Positions 9,485 to 18,218 of a stretch of 64,000 nt of DNA are shown piece after piece. Position 1 is the stretch's first letter. Each line of letters begins with the position of its first letter. Below the pieces are notes generated by a model. That model made no database searches and had not been told where the DNA came from. It saw only the letters and a program-made list of their open reading frames with translations. The DNA lies in NCBI RefSeq assembly GCF_003182355.1, contig NZ_QGTW01000006.1, forward strand, positions 124,001 through 188,000, in the 5' to 3' direction. Source of the DNA: Cytobacillus oceanisediminis. Its GTDB lineage: Bacteria; Bacillota; Bacilli; Bacillales; Cytobacillaceae. The position numbers and the translations under genes are program-made.

Positions 9485-10231
9485 CTAAGACTTTCTGCTT
9501 TTTATTATAAAAGCTGCTGGCAGATCCTTTGCTTTTTCATAGGAGTACCATCTATTCGCATGCCTCTGGATATCTTCATCGGATAAACTTACGTCTTCAA
9601 CTACCTTTTCAATTTTAAAACCGTTGTCGATCAATAAATTAACATAAGTACTTAGTTTATATTGCTGCATGATGGCAGGCTGGCTCCAAGCTTCATGCTG
9701 GTATGGACCTTCATCATGATAGGATTTATCCATCAGCAGCTCACCATTTTTAGCTTTAACACGGTTATACATGGGGTGTTCCCAGCTGAAAATAAACAAT
9801 CCCCCCGGTTTCAGATACTGATGGACATTCGTTAAAGTCTTCTCAAGATTAGTTGTCCACCCCAAAGCATATATAGAAAAAACAATATCGAAATAATCGT
9901 CAGGTAATCCGGGATTATTCTCCATCGGCGATTCAAATAACTTTACAGGTGAGGCAGCGTTTTGTAAAAGTGCCTTGGCGGCAGCAATTTGGGTTGTAGA
10001 CAAATCCAGTCCCCAAAGCTCCCCGGCACCTCGCTGATCCAAATATTTAAGTGAATGTCCGCTTCCGCACCCTATTTCCAACATTTTCAAATCACGAACA
10101 TCACCAAATAATTTCAGCTCATCTTCAGTTGGCGCAAGCGGGCCGTATTCCGGCAGCGGATTACGCCCATAAAAACGCTCCGCTGCCTCGTCCCAGCTTT
10201 GTTTGTTTACCTTAAGTGATTCAATGTTCAT
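9485..10231 (-). CDS. class I SAM-dependent methyltransferase
   Basis: The 248-residue protein carries SAM-binding motif I (MLEIGCGSGHSLKYL, near 50), the acidic motif LWGLDLSTTQ, and motif IV/V (YFDIVFSIYALGW, LKPGGLFIFSWEHP). Substrate unknown. It begins directly at the stop of the acetyltransferase gene (TAAATG), so the two are translationally coupled, suggesting one modification pathway or detoxification function. Confidence 0.85.
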   Translation of the reverse strand: MNIESLKVNKQSWDEAAERFYGRNPLPEYGPLAPTEDELKLFGDVRDLKMLEIGCGSGHSLKYLDQRGAGELWGLDLSTTQIAAAKALLQNAASPVKLFESPMENNPGLPDDYFDIVFSIYALGWTTNLEKTLTNVHQYLKPGGLFIFSWEHPMYNRVKAKNGELLMDKSYHDEGPYQHEAWSQPAIMQQYKLSTYVNLLIDNGFKIEKVVEDVSLSDEDIQRHANRWYSYEKAKDLPAAFIIKSRKS

Positions 10232-10702
10232 TTAAAAACTCCTTTTTACCTCAAAATAGAATACTTCCTCGTCTCCCCAAACCTCTCCAGTTGGAAGAAA
10301 CCCAAAGCTATTATAAAGATCTCGTGCATAATGATTATCTTTATGAACAGTTAACCGGATTTCCTTGCATATTGGGAATTTATTTTTTATCCAGTTGATC
10401 ATTTCATTTAACCCTGCCCTGCCATACCCGCTCCTTTGGAACTTTTCGTCTATAATAAAGCCGTTAATCCAATACATATTAACCGTACCCTCTTCATAAG
10501 CGTGCATGATAAAACCAACCATTCTATCATGATCATAGATAGAAAATGGAATATACTCGACTTGCTCCCCGTCGGGTTTGATATACACCTTTGCCAGTGA
10601 AACCGCAGCTGAAGGAACGAAGTGACGTTGCGATTCCTTCACCTTTAAATTAATTACTTCTTCCCAATTGTCTCTCGTAACAGGCTTTAATTGAATGTTC
10701 AT
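10232..10702 (-). CDS. GNAT N-acetyltransferase, polyamine-acetyltransferase-like
   Basis: The protein has 156 residues. GNAT motif A is visible as GFIIDEKFQRSGYGRAGLNEM with the R/Q-x2-G-x-G/A acetyl-CoA loop, and motif B as NHYARDLYNSFGF. The N terminus (MNIQLKPVTRDNWEEVINLKV) resembles spermine/spermidine acetyltransferases of Bacillus (BltD/PaiA type). The substrate is an inference. ATG follows AAGGGG. It forms a two-gene operon with the methyltransferase. Confidence 0.82.
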   Translation of the reverse strand: MNIQLKPVTRDNWEEVINLKVKESQRHFVPSAAVSLAKVYIKPDGEQVEYIPFSIYDHDRMVGFIMHAYEEGTVNMYWINGFIIDEKFQRSGYGRAGLNEMINWIKNKFPICKEIRLTVHKDNHYARDLYNSFGFLPTGEVWGDEEVFYFEVKRSF

Positions 10703-10773
10703 TAAGTAACCCCTTACATTTTATCTTCTAATTTATCATTAAGCTCAATAATTTAAGTGTTCTATTTAAAACT

Positions 10774-11433
10774 TCACAGTTTTCTAAATCCATCTCGGGA
10801 CTTAATGATAATGCTAATTAAGGAGGATTCGCCGCTAATAATATGGTTCTTGATTTCTGATACATCAATATCAGTTTCAATACGAACTTCTTTTCCTTCG
10901 TTTGCCCTTATACTAGCCTCATATGGGCCATTGCTGTTCAACAGCGATACCATTTTTTCATCATCTTCGAAAAGGTATTTGTCATAAAATTCGATTTCAA
11001 ACTTTACATCATCGTTGCTATAGTTTTCAAAAGGAAGACCACAAATTACGTGCAATATTTCTTCAGTGCCCATTTCAAAGCTGCAGGTGCTTTCTTGTTT
11101 TTGATAAGAGACAGCATATATACCCTCAGCCATTGTTTTTTGATAGGCCTCTGCCAAAATGGGAGGAGACAGAGAAGAGATAAAAATTGCTGCGATGATG
11201 GAACGGATATAATATTTTTCCAGTGACCTGTAAAGAAAATACAGACTCAAAATAAACAAAAACAAGGTTAGAATCCCTACAAAATATAGACCGTTTACCG
11301 TTCTAATTGGAATATCTAAAATCGTTAGCGCTTCCTCGCCAAATGGACTTTCATGCGGAAAAGGAAAGTTTATAATCATTGAAGCAATAAATAAAATTGC
11401 CGCCACCCTAAATAATTTTGTATTTTTGACCAA
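10774..11433 (-). CDS. membrane protein of unknown function with C-terminal extracytoplasmic domain
   Basis: The 219-residue protein has hydrophobic segments at about 8-22, 48-70 and 78-97, then a soluble domain of about 115 residues with Cys 118 and Cys 131. Start is TTG 11433 with GGGGGG 7 nt upstream. It follows the glycine-zipper gene by about 25 bp on the same strand and may be co-transcribed with it. I do not recognise the family. Confidence 0.65.
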   Translation of the reverse strand: MVKNTKLFRVAAILFIASMIINFPFPHESPFGEEALTILDIPIRTVNGLYFVGILTLFLFILSLYFLYRSLEKYYIRSIIAAIFISSLSPPILAEAYQKTMAEGIYAVSYQKQESTCSFEMGTEEILHVICGLPFENYSNDDVKFEIEFYDKYLFEDDEKMVSLLNSNGPYEASIRANEGKEVRIETDIDVSEIKNHIISGESSLISIIIKSRDGFRKL

Positions 11434-11458
11434 TCTCCATCCCCCCTTTGAAATATAC

Positions 11459-11614
11459 TTATTTTTTGGAAGACCCTATCCCTGCCCCCAACGCAATTCC
11501 GATCGCCAATCCGATTCCGGGATTATCAAAAAGCAAACCGAAAGCCACGCCCAGCGCCAGTCCTATAGCCATTCCACTTCCCATTAAAGTCTCGGTCCTT
11601 TTTCCTTTACTCAT
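11459..11614 (-). CDS. small glycine-zipper membrane protein, 51 residues
   Basis: The ORF starts MSKGKRTETLMGSGMAIGLA, contains GVAFGLLFDNPGIGIAIGIA and ends GAGIGSSKK. Alternating Gly/Ala and Ile/Leu in two hydrophobic runs is typical of glycine-zipper membrane proteins found widely in Bacillaceae. Start ATG 11614 follows AGCGGTGG. It sits just upstream of the unknown membrane protein gene. Function unknown. Confidence 0.65.
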   Translation of the reverse strand: MSKGKRTETLMGSGMAIGLALGVAFGLLFDNPGIGLAIGIALGAGIGSSKK

Positions 11615-11723
11615 TGTTAACCACCGCTTCCTATCCAATTTCTCTGTATACTTTTCATACGTTTAAATGAAAGTTTAGTGTCATAAATTGGGAAAGCTTC
11701 GGAAATTAGATTTGCATAATATC

Positions 11724-11748
11724 AGCTGGTCTCCAAATGAGACCAGCT
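11724..11748 (-). terminator. hairpin downstream of DinB-family gene
   Basis: A perfect 10-bp stem AGCTGGTCTC / GAGACCAGCT with 5-nt loop lies just after the stop of the DinB gene. Only a weak U-run follows. Confidence 0.6.
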
Positions 11749-11757
11749 CCAGGATTG

Positions 11758-12297
11758 TTAAGTTAACTGATCACCTTTTTTCTTCATAGCCAGCTGCCGT
11801 TTAATCACTCTTATTTGCCCGCGGTGGCTGATTTCATCTTCCATTACGTGAAACCAAAGCCAATAGTTGTTAAAAGGAACTCCATTTTTCCATTTTCCTT
11901 GTTTAAATAGCCAGCTGTCTTGCTTTGTTTTTAGCAGCGTTAAAATTTTCTTCCTAATGCTACCAAGTTCATTCATGTAATACTCAAGAGGCTGATTCTT
12001 AATCTTTGCTTTGGCTTTCCCGCCAAGTTCCATAGCTGCCCCCCATTTCACGAGTTCAATCTTATTCAGATCTCTATTTTCAAATGTAATGATTTGGTGG
12101 ACATATTCGATGAAAGCCATATGCATCAAAAGAGAACCAATCGTGTTGCTGTTCTCATCAGGAAGAAAGTCCAGTTCAGCCTGTGTCAAACCATAAATAT
12201 CCTGCAACGTCACCGCCCTAGCATGTTCCAGCATCGATACCAGTTCACCCATTTTTTCATCAAATCCTCCAATAGGTTTTATTCGATAATCAATCAT
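11758..12297 (-). CDS. DinB-family protein
   Basis: The protein has 179 residues and the four-helix DinB/YfiT fold pattern. Three His residues positioned as metal ligands can be seen: one in SLLMHMAFIEYVHQ (near 60) and two in WLWFHVMEDEISHRGQIRV (near 150-160). The family includes mycothiol/bacillithiol-dependent transferases, so a thiol S-transferase role is possible but unproven. ATG is preceded by GGAGG. Monocistronic. Confidence 0.85.
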   Translation of the reverse strand: MIDYRIKPIGGFDEKMGELVSMLEHARAVTLQDIYGLTQAELDFLPDENSNTIGSLLMHMAFIEYVHQIITFENRDLNKIELVKWGAAMELGGKAKAKIKNQPLEYYMNELGSIRKKILTLLKTKQDSWLFKQGKWKNGVPFNNYWLWFHVMEDEISHRGQIRVIKRQLAMKKKGDQLT

Positions 12298-12359
12298 GAT
12301 TCTGCCTCCATACCTTCTCTATAAGGTTATCAATATAGAAAAATAGAAAAAGACTGAAA

Positions 12360-12569
12360 TTACATAGATAAATTATGAAAAATAAATAACCCCTTAATAT
12401 CTAGAAAATCCAAATGAAAATCAATAGAAGCTTCACCTTTATAACCTGCAATTCTTTTATTTAGATCTTCATTAATTAATGGGATTTTGGGATGGAGAGG
12501 AGGCAGCCTGCGGAGAAGAGCTTCCAGTTTTCGAATCAAAAGAGGAATTTTTCTTTCTTTAAGTATCAT
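12360..12569 (-). pseudogene. truncated NERD (nuclease-related domain) protein, N terminus only
   Basis: The 69 residues read MILKERKIPLLIRKLEALLR and continue LPPLHPKIPLINEDLNKRIA, the conserved N terminus of NERD-domain proteins of Bacillus, which are normally about 300 residues. The frame stops right after FIFHNLSM, just where the nuclease core should begin; nothing downstream continues it in another frame. A good ribosome binding site (GGAGTG) remains. I read this as a 3'-deleted remnant. Confidence 0.75.
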
Positions 12570-12670
12570 AACATCACTCCAATAAGTATTTTTATTACTA
12601 GGTTCGACAATCCGGCTATTTTTCCTTCAAAAATAATGGAGATTTGATTCCGCGATGTCGAAATTAGAAT

Positions 12671-12761
12671 TTATGTGCGGATAGAGATGTTTTATGTGCG
12701 GATAGATTTTTTTATGTGCGAAAGCAGGAAATTATGTGCGGATAAAATTTTTTTATGTGCG
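12671..12761. repeat. phased tandem array, five TTATGTGCG units, 20-21 bp period
   Basis: The 9-mer TTATGTGCG occurs exactly at 12671, 12692, 12712, 12732 and 12753 (spacings 21, 20, 20, 21), usually followed by GATA and a T-rich spacer. It lies between the NERD remnant and the cysI terminator. A period of two helical turns places all copies on one DNA face. Function unknown. Confidence 0.85.
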
Positions 12762-12774
12762 TTCGATCTATAAA

Positions 12775-12806
12775 AAAAGACAGGGACCCCGCGATCCCCG
12801 TCTTTT
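12775..12806 (-). terminator. terminator of cysJI
   Basis: AAAAGACGGGG with CCCTGTCTTTT forms a GC-rich stem on the minus strand followed by a run of T, 8 bp beyond the cysI stop. Confidence 0.85.
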
Positions 12807-12813
12807 CTCAATC

Positions 12814-14532
12814 TCAATTATGAAAGTTAGTCCCATCAGTTGTCGCCTCGATAATCCCGGCACGAACCACGAAGTCGCCAAAGTGCTCGCCGTCAAGGCG
12901 TTCCCGAGCATATTGCGGCAGAATAACGCGCAGCTCGTTTAATATGTCTTCTTCCCCGATGTTTTCCCGGTACATTTTACTCAACCGGCTTCCGTCAAAG
13001 GCTGCACCCAGGTACATATTGTATTTACCGACAGCTTTTCCGATAAAGCCAATTTCACCTAAAGCATGGCGTGCACAGCCGTTCGGGCAACCGGTCATAC
13101 GTATGGTAATTTCCTCGTTCCGCAAGCCGGCTTCATCCACAATCTCTTCTATTTTATCGATCAAAACAGGAAGATAGCGTTCGGCTTCAGCCATTGCCAA
13201 TCCGCAAGTTGGGAGGGCTACACAGGCCATGGATCCGCGGCGCAGTGCGCTATACCGACTTCCATCTGTCAGGCTATACTGTTCAATGAGCGCCTCAATT
13301 TTCTGCTTATCTCCAGTAGAGACATTCCCAATAATCAAATTCTGATTCGCAGTTAATCGGAAATCACCTTTATGAACCTTCGCTATTTCGCGCAAAGCCG
13401 TTTTGAGCTTATATCCGTCAAAATCCGCAACCCGGCCGCCTTCTATGAACATTGTAAAATGCCATTTTCCACGGACACCTTTTACCCAGCCATAGCGGTC
13501 TCCATTTGAGTCAAACTGGAATGGCCTAGCTTCATCCAAACTCCATCCCAAGCGATTCTCCAACTCTTCTTTAACGGTCTCCAAACCAAGTCGATCTACC
13601 GTATACTTAAAGCGTGCATTTTTCCGGACGGAGCGGTTTCCATAATCGCGCTGAATGGTAATAACCTTTTCCGCGACATCATAAATCTTATCCGGCGCAA
13701 CAAAACCGATTACTTTGGAAAGCTGAGGATATGTTTCTTTGTCGCCATGAGAGAAGCCCATACCGCCTCCAATAGCAACATTAAAGCCAACCAGCTTGCC
13801 GTTTTCTACAATAGAAATGAAACCCAGATCCTGTGAAAATACATCAATATCATTGGAAGGCGGTACAGCAATTCCGATCTTGAACTTACGCGGCAAATAA
13901 AGCGCACCGTACATCGGCTCAACTTCTTCTACCTCAGGCGAACCGGCAACTTTTTCTTCGTCCAGCCAGATTTCATGATATGCCCTCGTACGAGGCAGCA
14001 AATCATCACTTAACATTTTCGCTAATTCATAGACTTCCGAATGAATTTCTGAAATATCGGGATTTGAGATACACATAACGTTACGGTTGACATCCCCGCA
14101 CGCAGCAATAGTATCCAGCATTGTTGCATGGATTTCCTGAATCGTCTTTTTCATATTCCATTTTAAAATCCCATGCATCTGGAAGGTTTGACGCGTTGTC
14201 AGCTTCAAAGTTCCATTGCCATATTTATCAGCCAATTCATCCACTACAAGCCATTGTTCCGGAGTTGCTACTCCGCCTGGCAAACGCAAACGCAGCATGA
14301 ACTGATATGCCGGTTCCAGCTTTTGCTTTTGGCGTTCATTTCTTAAATCACGGTCATCCTGAAGGTAACTGCCGTGGTGCTTCATTAAGCGGTTATCGTC
14401 GTCCGGAATTCCGGCACTAATCCGGTCCTGCATTACTTCTGCCAATGTTCCGCGCAAATAATTGCTTCGATCCTTAATGCCCTCAACGTCACTCGGAGGG
14501 CCATCCGGCGCTTTTAATTTAGGGTTCACCAT
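12814..14532 (-). CDS. cysI: assimilatory sulfite reductase hemoprotein (beta) subunit
   Basis: The 572-residue length is typical for CysI. The siroheme/[4Fe-4S] ligands are visible: C437 and C443 in ACVALPTCG, and C482 and C486 in MTGCPNGCA. Upstream are siroheme-contact segments such as [12 protein letters not shown] and GDVNRNVMC. With CysJ it reduces sulfite to sulfide using six electrons. The ATG has AAAGGAG 10 nt upstream. It follows cysJ by 25 bp in the same operon and ends at a terminator. Confidence 0.97.
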   Translation of the reverse strand: MVNPKLKAPDGPPSDVEGIKDRSNYLRGTLAEVMQDRISAGIPDDDNRLMKHHGSYLQDDRDLRNERQKQKLEPAYQFMLRLRLPGGVATPEQWLVVDELADKYGNGTLKLTTRQTFQMHGILKWNMKKTIQEIHATMLDTIAACGDVNRNVMCISNPDISEIHSEVYELAKMLSDDLLPRTRAYHEIWLDEEKVAGSPEVEEVEPMYGALYLPRKFKIGIAVPPSNDIDVFSQDLGFISIVENGKLVGFNVAIGGGMGFSHGDKETYPQLSKVIGFVAPDKIYDVAEKVITIQRDYGNRSVRKNARFKYTVDRLGLETVKEELENRLGWSLDEARPFQFDSNGDRYGWVKGVRGKWHFTMFIEGGRVADFDGYKLKTALREIAKVHKGDFRLTANQNLIIGNVSTGDKQKIEALIEQYSLTDGSRYSALRRGSMACVALPTCGLAMAEAERYLPVLIDKIEEIVDEAGLRNEEITIRMTGCPNGCARHALGEIGFIGKAVGKYNMYLGAAFDGSRLSKMYRENIGEEDILNELRVILPQYARERLDGEHFGDFVVRAGIIEATTDGTNFHN

Positions 14533-14557
14533 GCTGAAAAACTCCTTTCATTCCAAA

Positions 14558-16366
14558 TCAATATACGTCACGCTGATAGCGTTTATTCTGCTGCATTTCA
14601 GCAAGATAAGCTGCAGCCTGATCGCGGGTCAAACCGCCTTCTTTTTCAATAATGTCAATGAGAGTATTATGGACATCGTGCGCCATGTGTTTCTCATCGC
14701 CGCAGATATAGACAGCTGCCCCTTCTTCCAGCCATTGGAATAGTTCCTTGCTGTTCTCCTGCATACGGTGCTGCACATAAACTTTTTCATCGCCATCGCG
14801 GGAAAAAGCAACATCCATCTTTGTCAGTACGCCATCCTTAAGCCACTTTTGCCACTCCGTCTGATAAAGGAAGTCTGTTACGAAATGCTGATCACCAAAG
14901 AACATCCATGACTTTCCTTCTGCACCTGCTTCTTCACGTTCTTGCATAAACGAGCGGAACGGTGCAACTCCAGTACCAGGTCCAACCATGATTATTGGAG
15001 TCTCAGGATTTTCCGGCAGTTTAAAATTCTCATTGTGCTGAATAAATACAGGTAAGGTATCCCCTGGCTGCAGTCGCTCAGCACATAAAATCGAGCAGAC
15101 ACCTTTTCTTTCGCGTCCGTGAGCGTCATAACGTACAGCCCCAATTGTCAAATGCACTTCTTCCGGGTTTGCCTCAAGGCTGCTTGAAATGGAATAAAGG
15201 CGTGCAGGCATTTTTCGTAAGATAGAAACAAAATCCTGCGCAGTACCATTCCACGGTTTAAAATCGCGAACAAGATCAACCAGGTCCCGGCCATCAATAT
15301 ATGCCTTTACTTGATCACTCTTGGAAACAAGCTCCTGCAAATCTTCATTACCTGAAAGCTTTGCTGCCTTTTCCACAAGCGGCTTTGTCAGAACTGTAAT
15401 CTCAAAATGAGAGTGCAGCGCATTTTTCAAGGTAACCACTTGATCCTTCACCTTCACCGCTTCCTCAGGATCCCAGTTCATTTCTTCTAAGAGCAAATCT
15501 ACCAATTCCGGATCGTTTTCCGGATAAACACCTAAGCTGTCTCCAGGCTGATACGTTAATCCGGAGTCTTCAAGCGACAATTCAAGGTGGCGCGTTTCTT
15601 TATTGGATCCGCGTCCATTTAGGTTAATATTTTCCAGCACTTCAGCCCTGAACGGATTGGACCTGGAATATACAGATTCGGCTGCCGGAGCTTGGGCAGC
15701 TGGTGCAGTTCCTGATGAATTTACGCTGCTTTGCCCTTCATTTAATTCGGCAAGTACAGCTTCCACCCACTCCGCAGCTGGTTCATCAAAATCAAGATCA
15801 CAATCTACGCGGGCAGCAATCCGTGTCCCGCCAAGCTCCTCCAAACGCTTATCAAAATCTTTCCCAGTCTGGCAAAAGAACTCATAAGAGCTATCCCCAA
15901 GCGCCAATACAGAGAAACGCAAGCCTTCTAGCTTTGGCGCACGTCTGCCATGGACAAATTCATGGAAAGTTAATGCATTATCTGGAGGATCTCCCTCACC
16001 ATGGGTACTAACTACAATTAATAGGTTCTTTACCTTTTTTAAGTTATTTGGCTTAAAATCACTCATGGAGGATACATTTACTTGAAAACCATGACCTTCC
16101 AGTGTTTTTCCAGCCTTTTTTGCTAGGCTTTGCGCATTCCCTGTTTGCGATCCAAATAAAATGGTCACTTCTTTGGAGATTGCCGAACCGGAAGCCACCG
16201 CAGACAATTCCTCTACTGCCGGTGCAGCCTGTGATGATGATGACTGCACTGCTGCAAGATAGCCGCTCAGCCATAAAGATTGAGTTTCTGTCAGAGTCGG
16301 CAGCAAGCGATTAAGGAGCTCTGTCTGCTCCTGATTAAACGGACTGTTCATTACCTGAAGTTGCAA
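14558..16366 (-). CDS. cysJ: assimilatory sulfite reductase (NADPH) flavoprotein (alpha) subunit
   Basis: About 602 residues. Domains in order: flavodoxin FMN-binding (LFGSQTGNAQSLA, STHGEGDPPDN), FAD-binding (RLYSISSS, GVCSILCAERL), NADPH-binding (MVGPGTGVAPFRSF, YICGDEKHMA) and C-terminal aromatic Tyr. Start is TTG 16366, which gives MQLQVMNSPFNQEQ, the same N terminus as B. subtilis CysJ, and has GAGGTGG at the right distance; longer frames lack support. It transfers electrons from NADPH to CysI. Divergent from cysL. Confidence 0.96.
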   Translation of the reverse strand: MQLQVMNSPFNQEQTELLNRLLPTLTETQSLWLSGYLAAVQSSSSQAAPAVEELSAVASGSAISKEVTILFGSQTGNAQSLAKKAGKTLEGHGFQVNVSSMSDFKPNNLKKVKNLLIVVSTHGEGDPPDNALTFHEFVHGRRAPKLEGLRFSVLALGDSSYEFFCQTGKDFDKRLEELGGTRIAARVDCDLDFDEPAAEWVEAVLAELNEGQSSVNSSGTAPAAQAPAAESVYSRSNPFRAEVLENINLNGRGSNKETRHLELSLEDSGLTYQPGDSLGVYPENDPELVDLLLEEMNWDPEEAVKVKDQVVTLKNALHSHFEITVLTKPLVEKAAKLSGNEDLQELVSKSDQVKAYIDGRDLVDLVRDFKPWNGTAQDFVSILRKMPARLYSISSSLEANPEEVHLTIGAVRYDAHGRERKGVCSILCAERLQPGDTLPVFIQHNENFKLPENPETPIIMVGPGTGVAPFRSFMQEREEAGAEGKSWMFFGDQHFVTDFLYQTEWQKWLKDGVLTKMDVAFSRDGDEKVYVQHRMQENSKELFQWLEEGAAVYICGDEKHMAHDVHNTLIDIIEKEGGLTRDQAAAYLAEMQQNKRYQRDVY

Positions 16367-16498
16367 CGTAATCCACCTCACCAAACCAGCTAATATGGCT
16401 GATTTTTTTGTTTTTCTTTAAATTTCCTCTTTTCCTATAAAAAAAGTCGGTTTTAAACCTAAAAAATATATATCTATTACTTTACCGAATGATCTAAC

Positions 16499-16544
16499 AT
16501 TAGTAAAATAAATATTAATTATCACACTTATTAATAATACTAAT
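16499..16544. promoter_or_regulatory. candidate CysL operator between cysJ and cysL
   Basis: An interrupted dyad ATTAGTA ... TACTAAT, with inner AATATTAAT / TTATTAATA elements, lies 18 bp upstream of the cysL start in the divergent promoter region. LysR regulators bind such T-N11-A dyads. The assignment to CysL is inferred from position. Confidence 0.55.
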
Positions 16545-16561
16545 GACAAAGCGGTGATTTT

Positions 16562-17464
16562 TTGTATTATGATGCCTTAAAAACCTTCGTAACCTTGGCA
16601 GAAGTAAAAAACTTTACAAAAACAGCTGAGCTCCTTCTTATGTCACAGCCGAGCGTCAGCCTGCACATTAAAAACCTTGAGAAAGAGTTTCAGACCAAGC
16701 TGTTCCACCGTTCACCCAAATTTCTTAAAATTACCCCAAGCGGTGAAATATTATATGACCGGGCCAAGCAGATGATTACCATTTATGAGCAGACCCGGCA
16801 GGATATTTTAGAGCAGCAAAACACCATTAAAGGCGAACTGAAAATTGGAGCCAGTTTTACAATAGGGGAATATATTTTGCCTCCCTTACTGCTTGATCTT
16901 CAAAAAAATTACCCTGAGCTCGAACTCCAAGTGACGATCGGAAACACGGAGGAAATTATCCAGTCAACTCGGTCCCATCACGTTGATATTGGGTTAATTG
17001 AAGGCCAGACGAATGAAAAAGAGCTTACAGTCATTCCTTTTATGCAAGATGAATTATTTATTGTTTCTTCAAATAAGCATCCTTTAGTCCATAAAAAGGA
17101 AGTAGCCATTACAGATCTCCAGAACGAGGCATGGATTATGAGGGAAACTGGCTCTGGCACACGCGAATACTTTAACCATTTTATCCGTTCAAACGGGTTA
17201 AAAGTGAAATCCCTTCTTACCATCAGCAGCAACCAGGGGATTAAAGAAACACTTATAAACGGAATGGGTATCAGCATCCTGTCAGGCAGTGTAGTAGAAA
17301 GAGATGTTAACCAAAAAAACCTTTCAATCATCAAAATTAAAAACCAGGAATTCAAACGAACTCTTTCATATGTTCTTTCCCCGGTCATGCAAGAGAAAAA
17401 GAATGTAAGTATTTTTGTAGAAGCACTCAACAAAAAGTGGCCTGACAAAATTCAGAAAAAATAA
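16562..17464 (+). CDS. cysL: LysR-family transcriptional activator of cysJI
   Basis: The 300-residue protein has an N-terminal LysR winged helix-turn-helix (NFTKTAELLLMSQPSVSLHI) and a periplasmic-binding-like effector domain (GELKIGASFTIGEYILPP, HHVDIGLIEG, ETGSGTREYF). Divergent placement next to cysJI is the same as in B. subtilis, where CysL activates cysJI and represses itself. The start is TTG 16562 with GCGGTGA upstream; no ATG is available nearby. Confidence 0.92.
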   Translation: MYYDALKTFVTLAEVKNFTKTAELLLMSQPSVSLHIKNLEKEFQTKLFHRSPKFLKITPSGEILYDRAKQMITIYEQTRQDILEQQNTIKGELKIGASFTIGEYILPPLLLDLQKNYPELELQVTIGNTEEIIQSTRSHHVDIGLIEGQTNEKELTVIPFMQDELFIVSSNKHPLVHKKEVAITDLQNEAWIMRETGSGTREYFNHFIRSNGLKVKSLLTISSNQGIKETLINGMGISILSGSVVERDVNQKNLSIIKIKNQEFKRTLSYVLSPVMQEKKNVSIFVEALNKKWPDKIQKK

Positions 17465-17554
17465 CGCCTTGCCTAGCAGCTTTGTGACATTAAGCACAGA
17501 CAGCATCATTATCCTTCACTTACACTAAAAACAAGAAAGGATGGTGCACCTGTT

Positions 17555-17784
17555 ATGATCTCAATTGATGACAAAGCATTTAAATGGTTTGAAAAGGAAT
17601 TCCAGTCAGCAAAACCATTTTCTATCCGGCTTTACCCGCAATTTGCTGTGAACAGCAAGAAAGGGAAGGAATCACTTTTTATGTAGAATCCAATGACAAA
17701 TGGTTCTATGATGAAACAGATATTGAAATAAAATATAATGATGCAATAAAAGAAATTTTCACCGTATATAAAGTAATACCGTAA
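17555..17784 (+). pseudogene. decayed HesB/IscA-like (YneR-type) protein
   Basis: From ATG 17555 the frame reads MISIDDKAFKWFEKEFQSA and on to IRLYPQF, then hits a TAG. A second frame continues with EGITFYVESNDKWFYDETDI and ends EIFTVYKVIP. Together these are the two ends of a HesB-like domain protein of about 95 residues; the glycine/cysteine-rich middle is missing and the frame is shifted. AAAGGATGG precedes the ATG. I read it as an internal deletion with frameshift. Confidence 0.75.
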
Positions 17785-17909
17785 TTTAAAACAATTGGAC
17801 GAGCATCTTTTCACACTTGTCCCCTCTATTTCATATACATATAGTAACGAGATGTATAAAATCTGCCCATTTTATTCAAAATAAGAAAAAAATGGCTGAG
17901 GTGAAAAAG

Positions 17910-18119
17910 ATGGGATTATTGAACGCCTTTAATGAATGGCGCGAGACAAGATATCAAAATCATGTCAACCGCATGAAGGAAGAAAATAAGTGCCCGGACT
18001 GCTATGGCAGAGGGTTTTCTCTGTATCCAGGCAATGAGTTCGCTTATCACGCTAATCAGTTTGATTGCCCTGCCTGCAACGGAACCGGGCTATATTCAGA
18101 ATGGAATGGTCTTTCTTAA
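17910..18119 (+). CDS. small DnaJ-type zinc-finger protein
   Basis: The 69-residue protein starts MGLLNAFNEWRETRYQNHV and has two C-x2-C-x-G-x-G repeats, CPDCYGRGF and CPACNGTGL, about 27 residues apart, as in one half of a DnaJ zinc finger. It may bind zinc and act as a small chaperone-like or redox protein; no function is known to me. ATG 17910 has GAGGTG 6 nt upstream. A terminator follows. Confidence 0.78.
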   Translation: MGLLNAFNEWRETRYQNHVNRMKEENKCPDCYGRGFSLYPGNEFAYHANQFDCPACNGTGLYSEWNGLS

Positions 18120-18126
18120 AATAAAA

Positions 18127-18173
18127 AACCATGATTCATCCCAGTTTTATGGAAGAATCATGGTTCTTTTTTT
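18127..18173 (+). terminator. intrinsic terminator
   Basis: AACCATGATTC pairs with GAATCATGGTT, followed by CTTTTTTT. Confidence 0.88.
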
Positions 18174-18218
18174 AGCCGTTTTGTTTAAGAATTCCATTAT
18201 TTTGGGATATGTCTATGA

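Noticed and set aside
12671..12761. CRISPR array
   Set aside because: The repeated unit is only about 9 bp with 11-12 bp spacers, far below CRISPR repeat and spacer sizes, and no cas genes are present.
12671..12761. Plasmid-type iterons of a replication origin
   Set aside because: The spacing fits iterons, but no rep gene or AT-rich unwinding region is linked and similar arrays occur at several chromosomal places.
15603..16011. Plus-strand ORFs opposite cysJ
   Set aside because: Antisense shadows of the cysJ coding sequence without SD or family resemblance.
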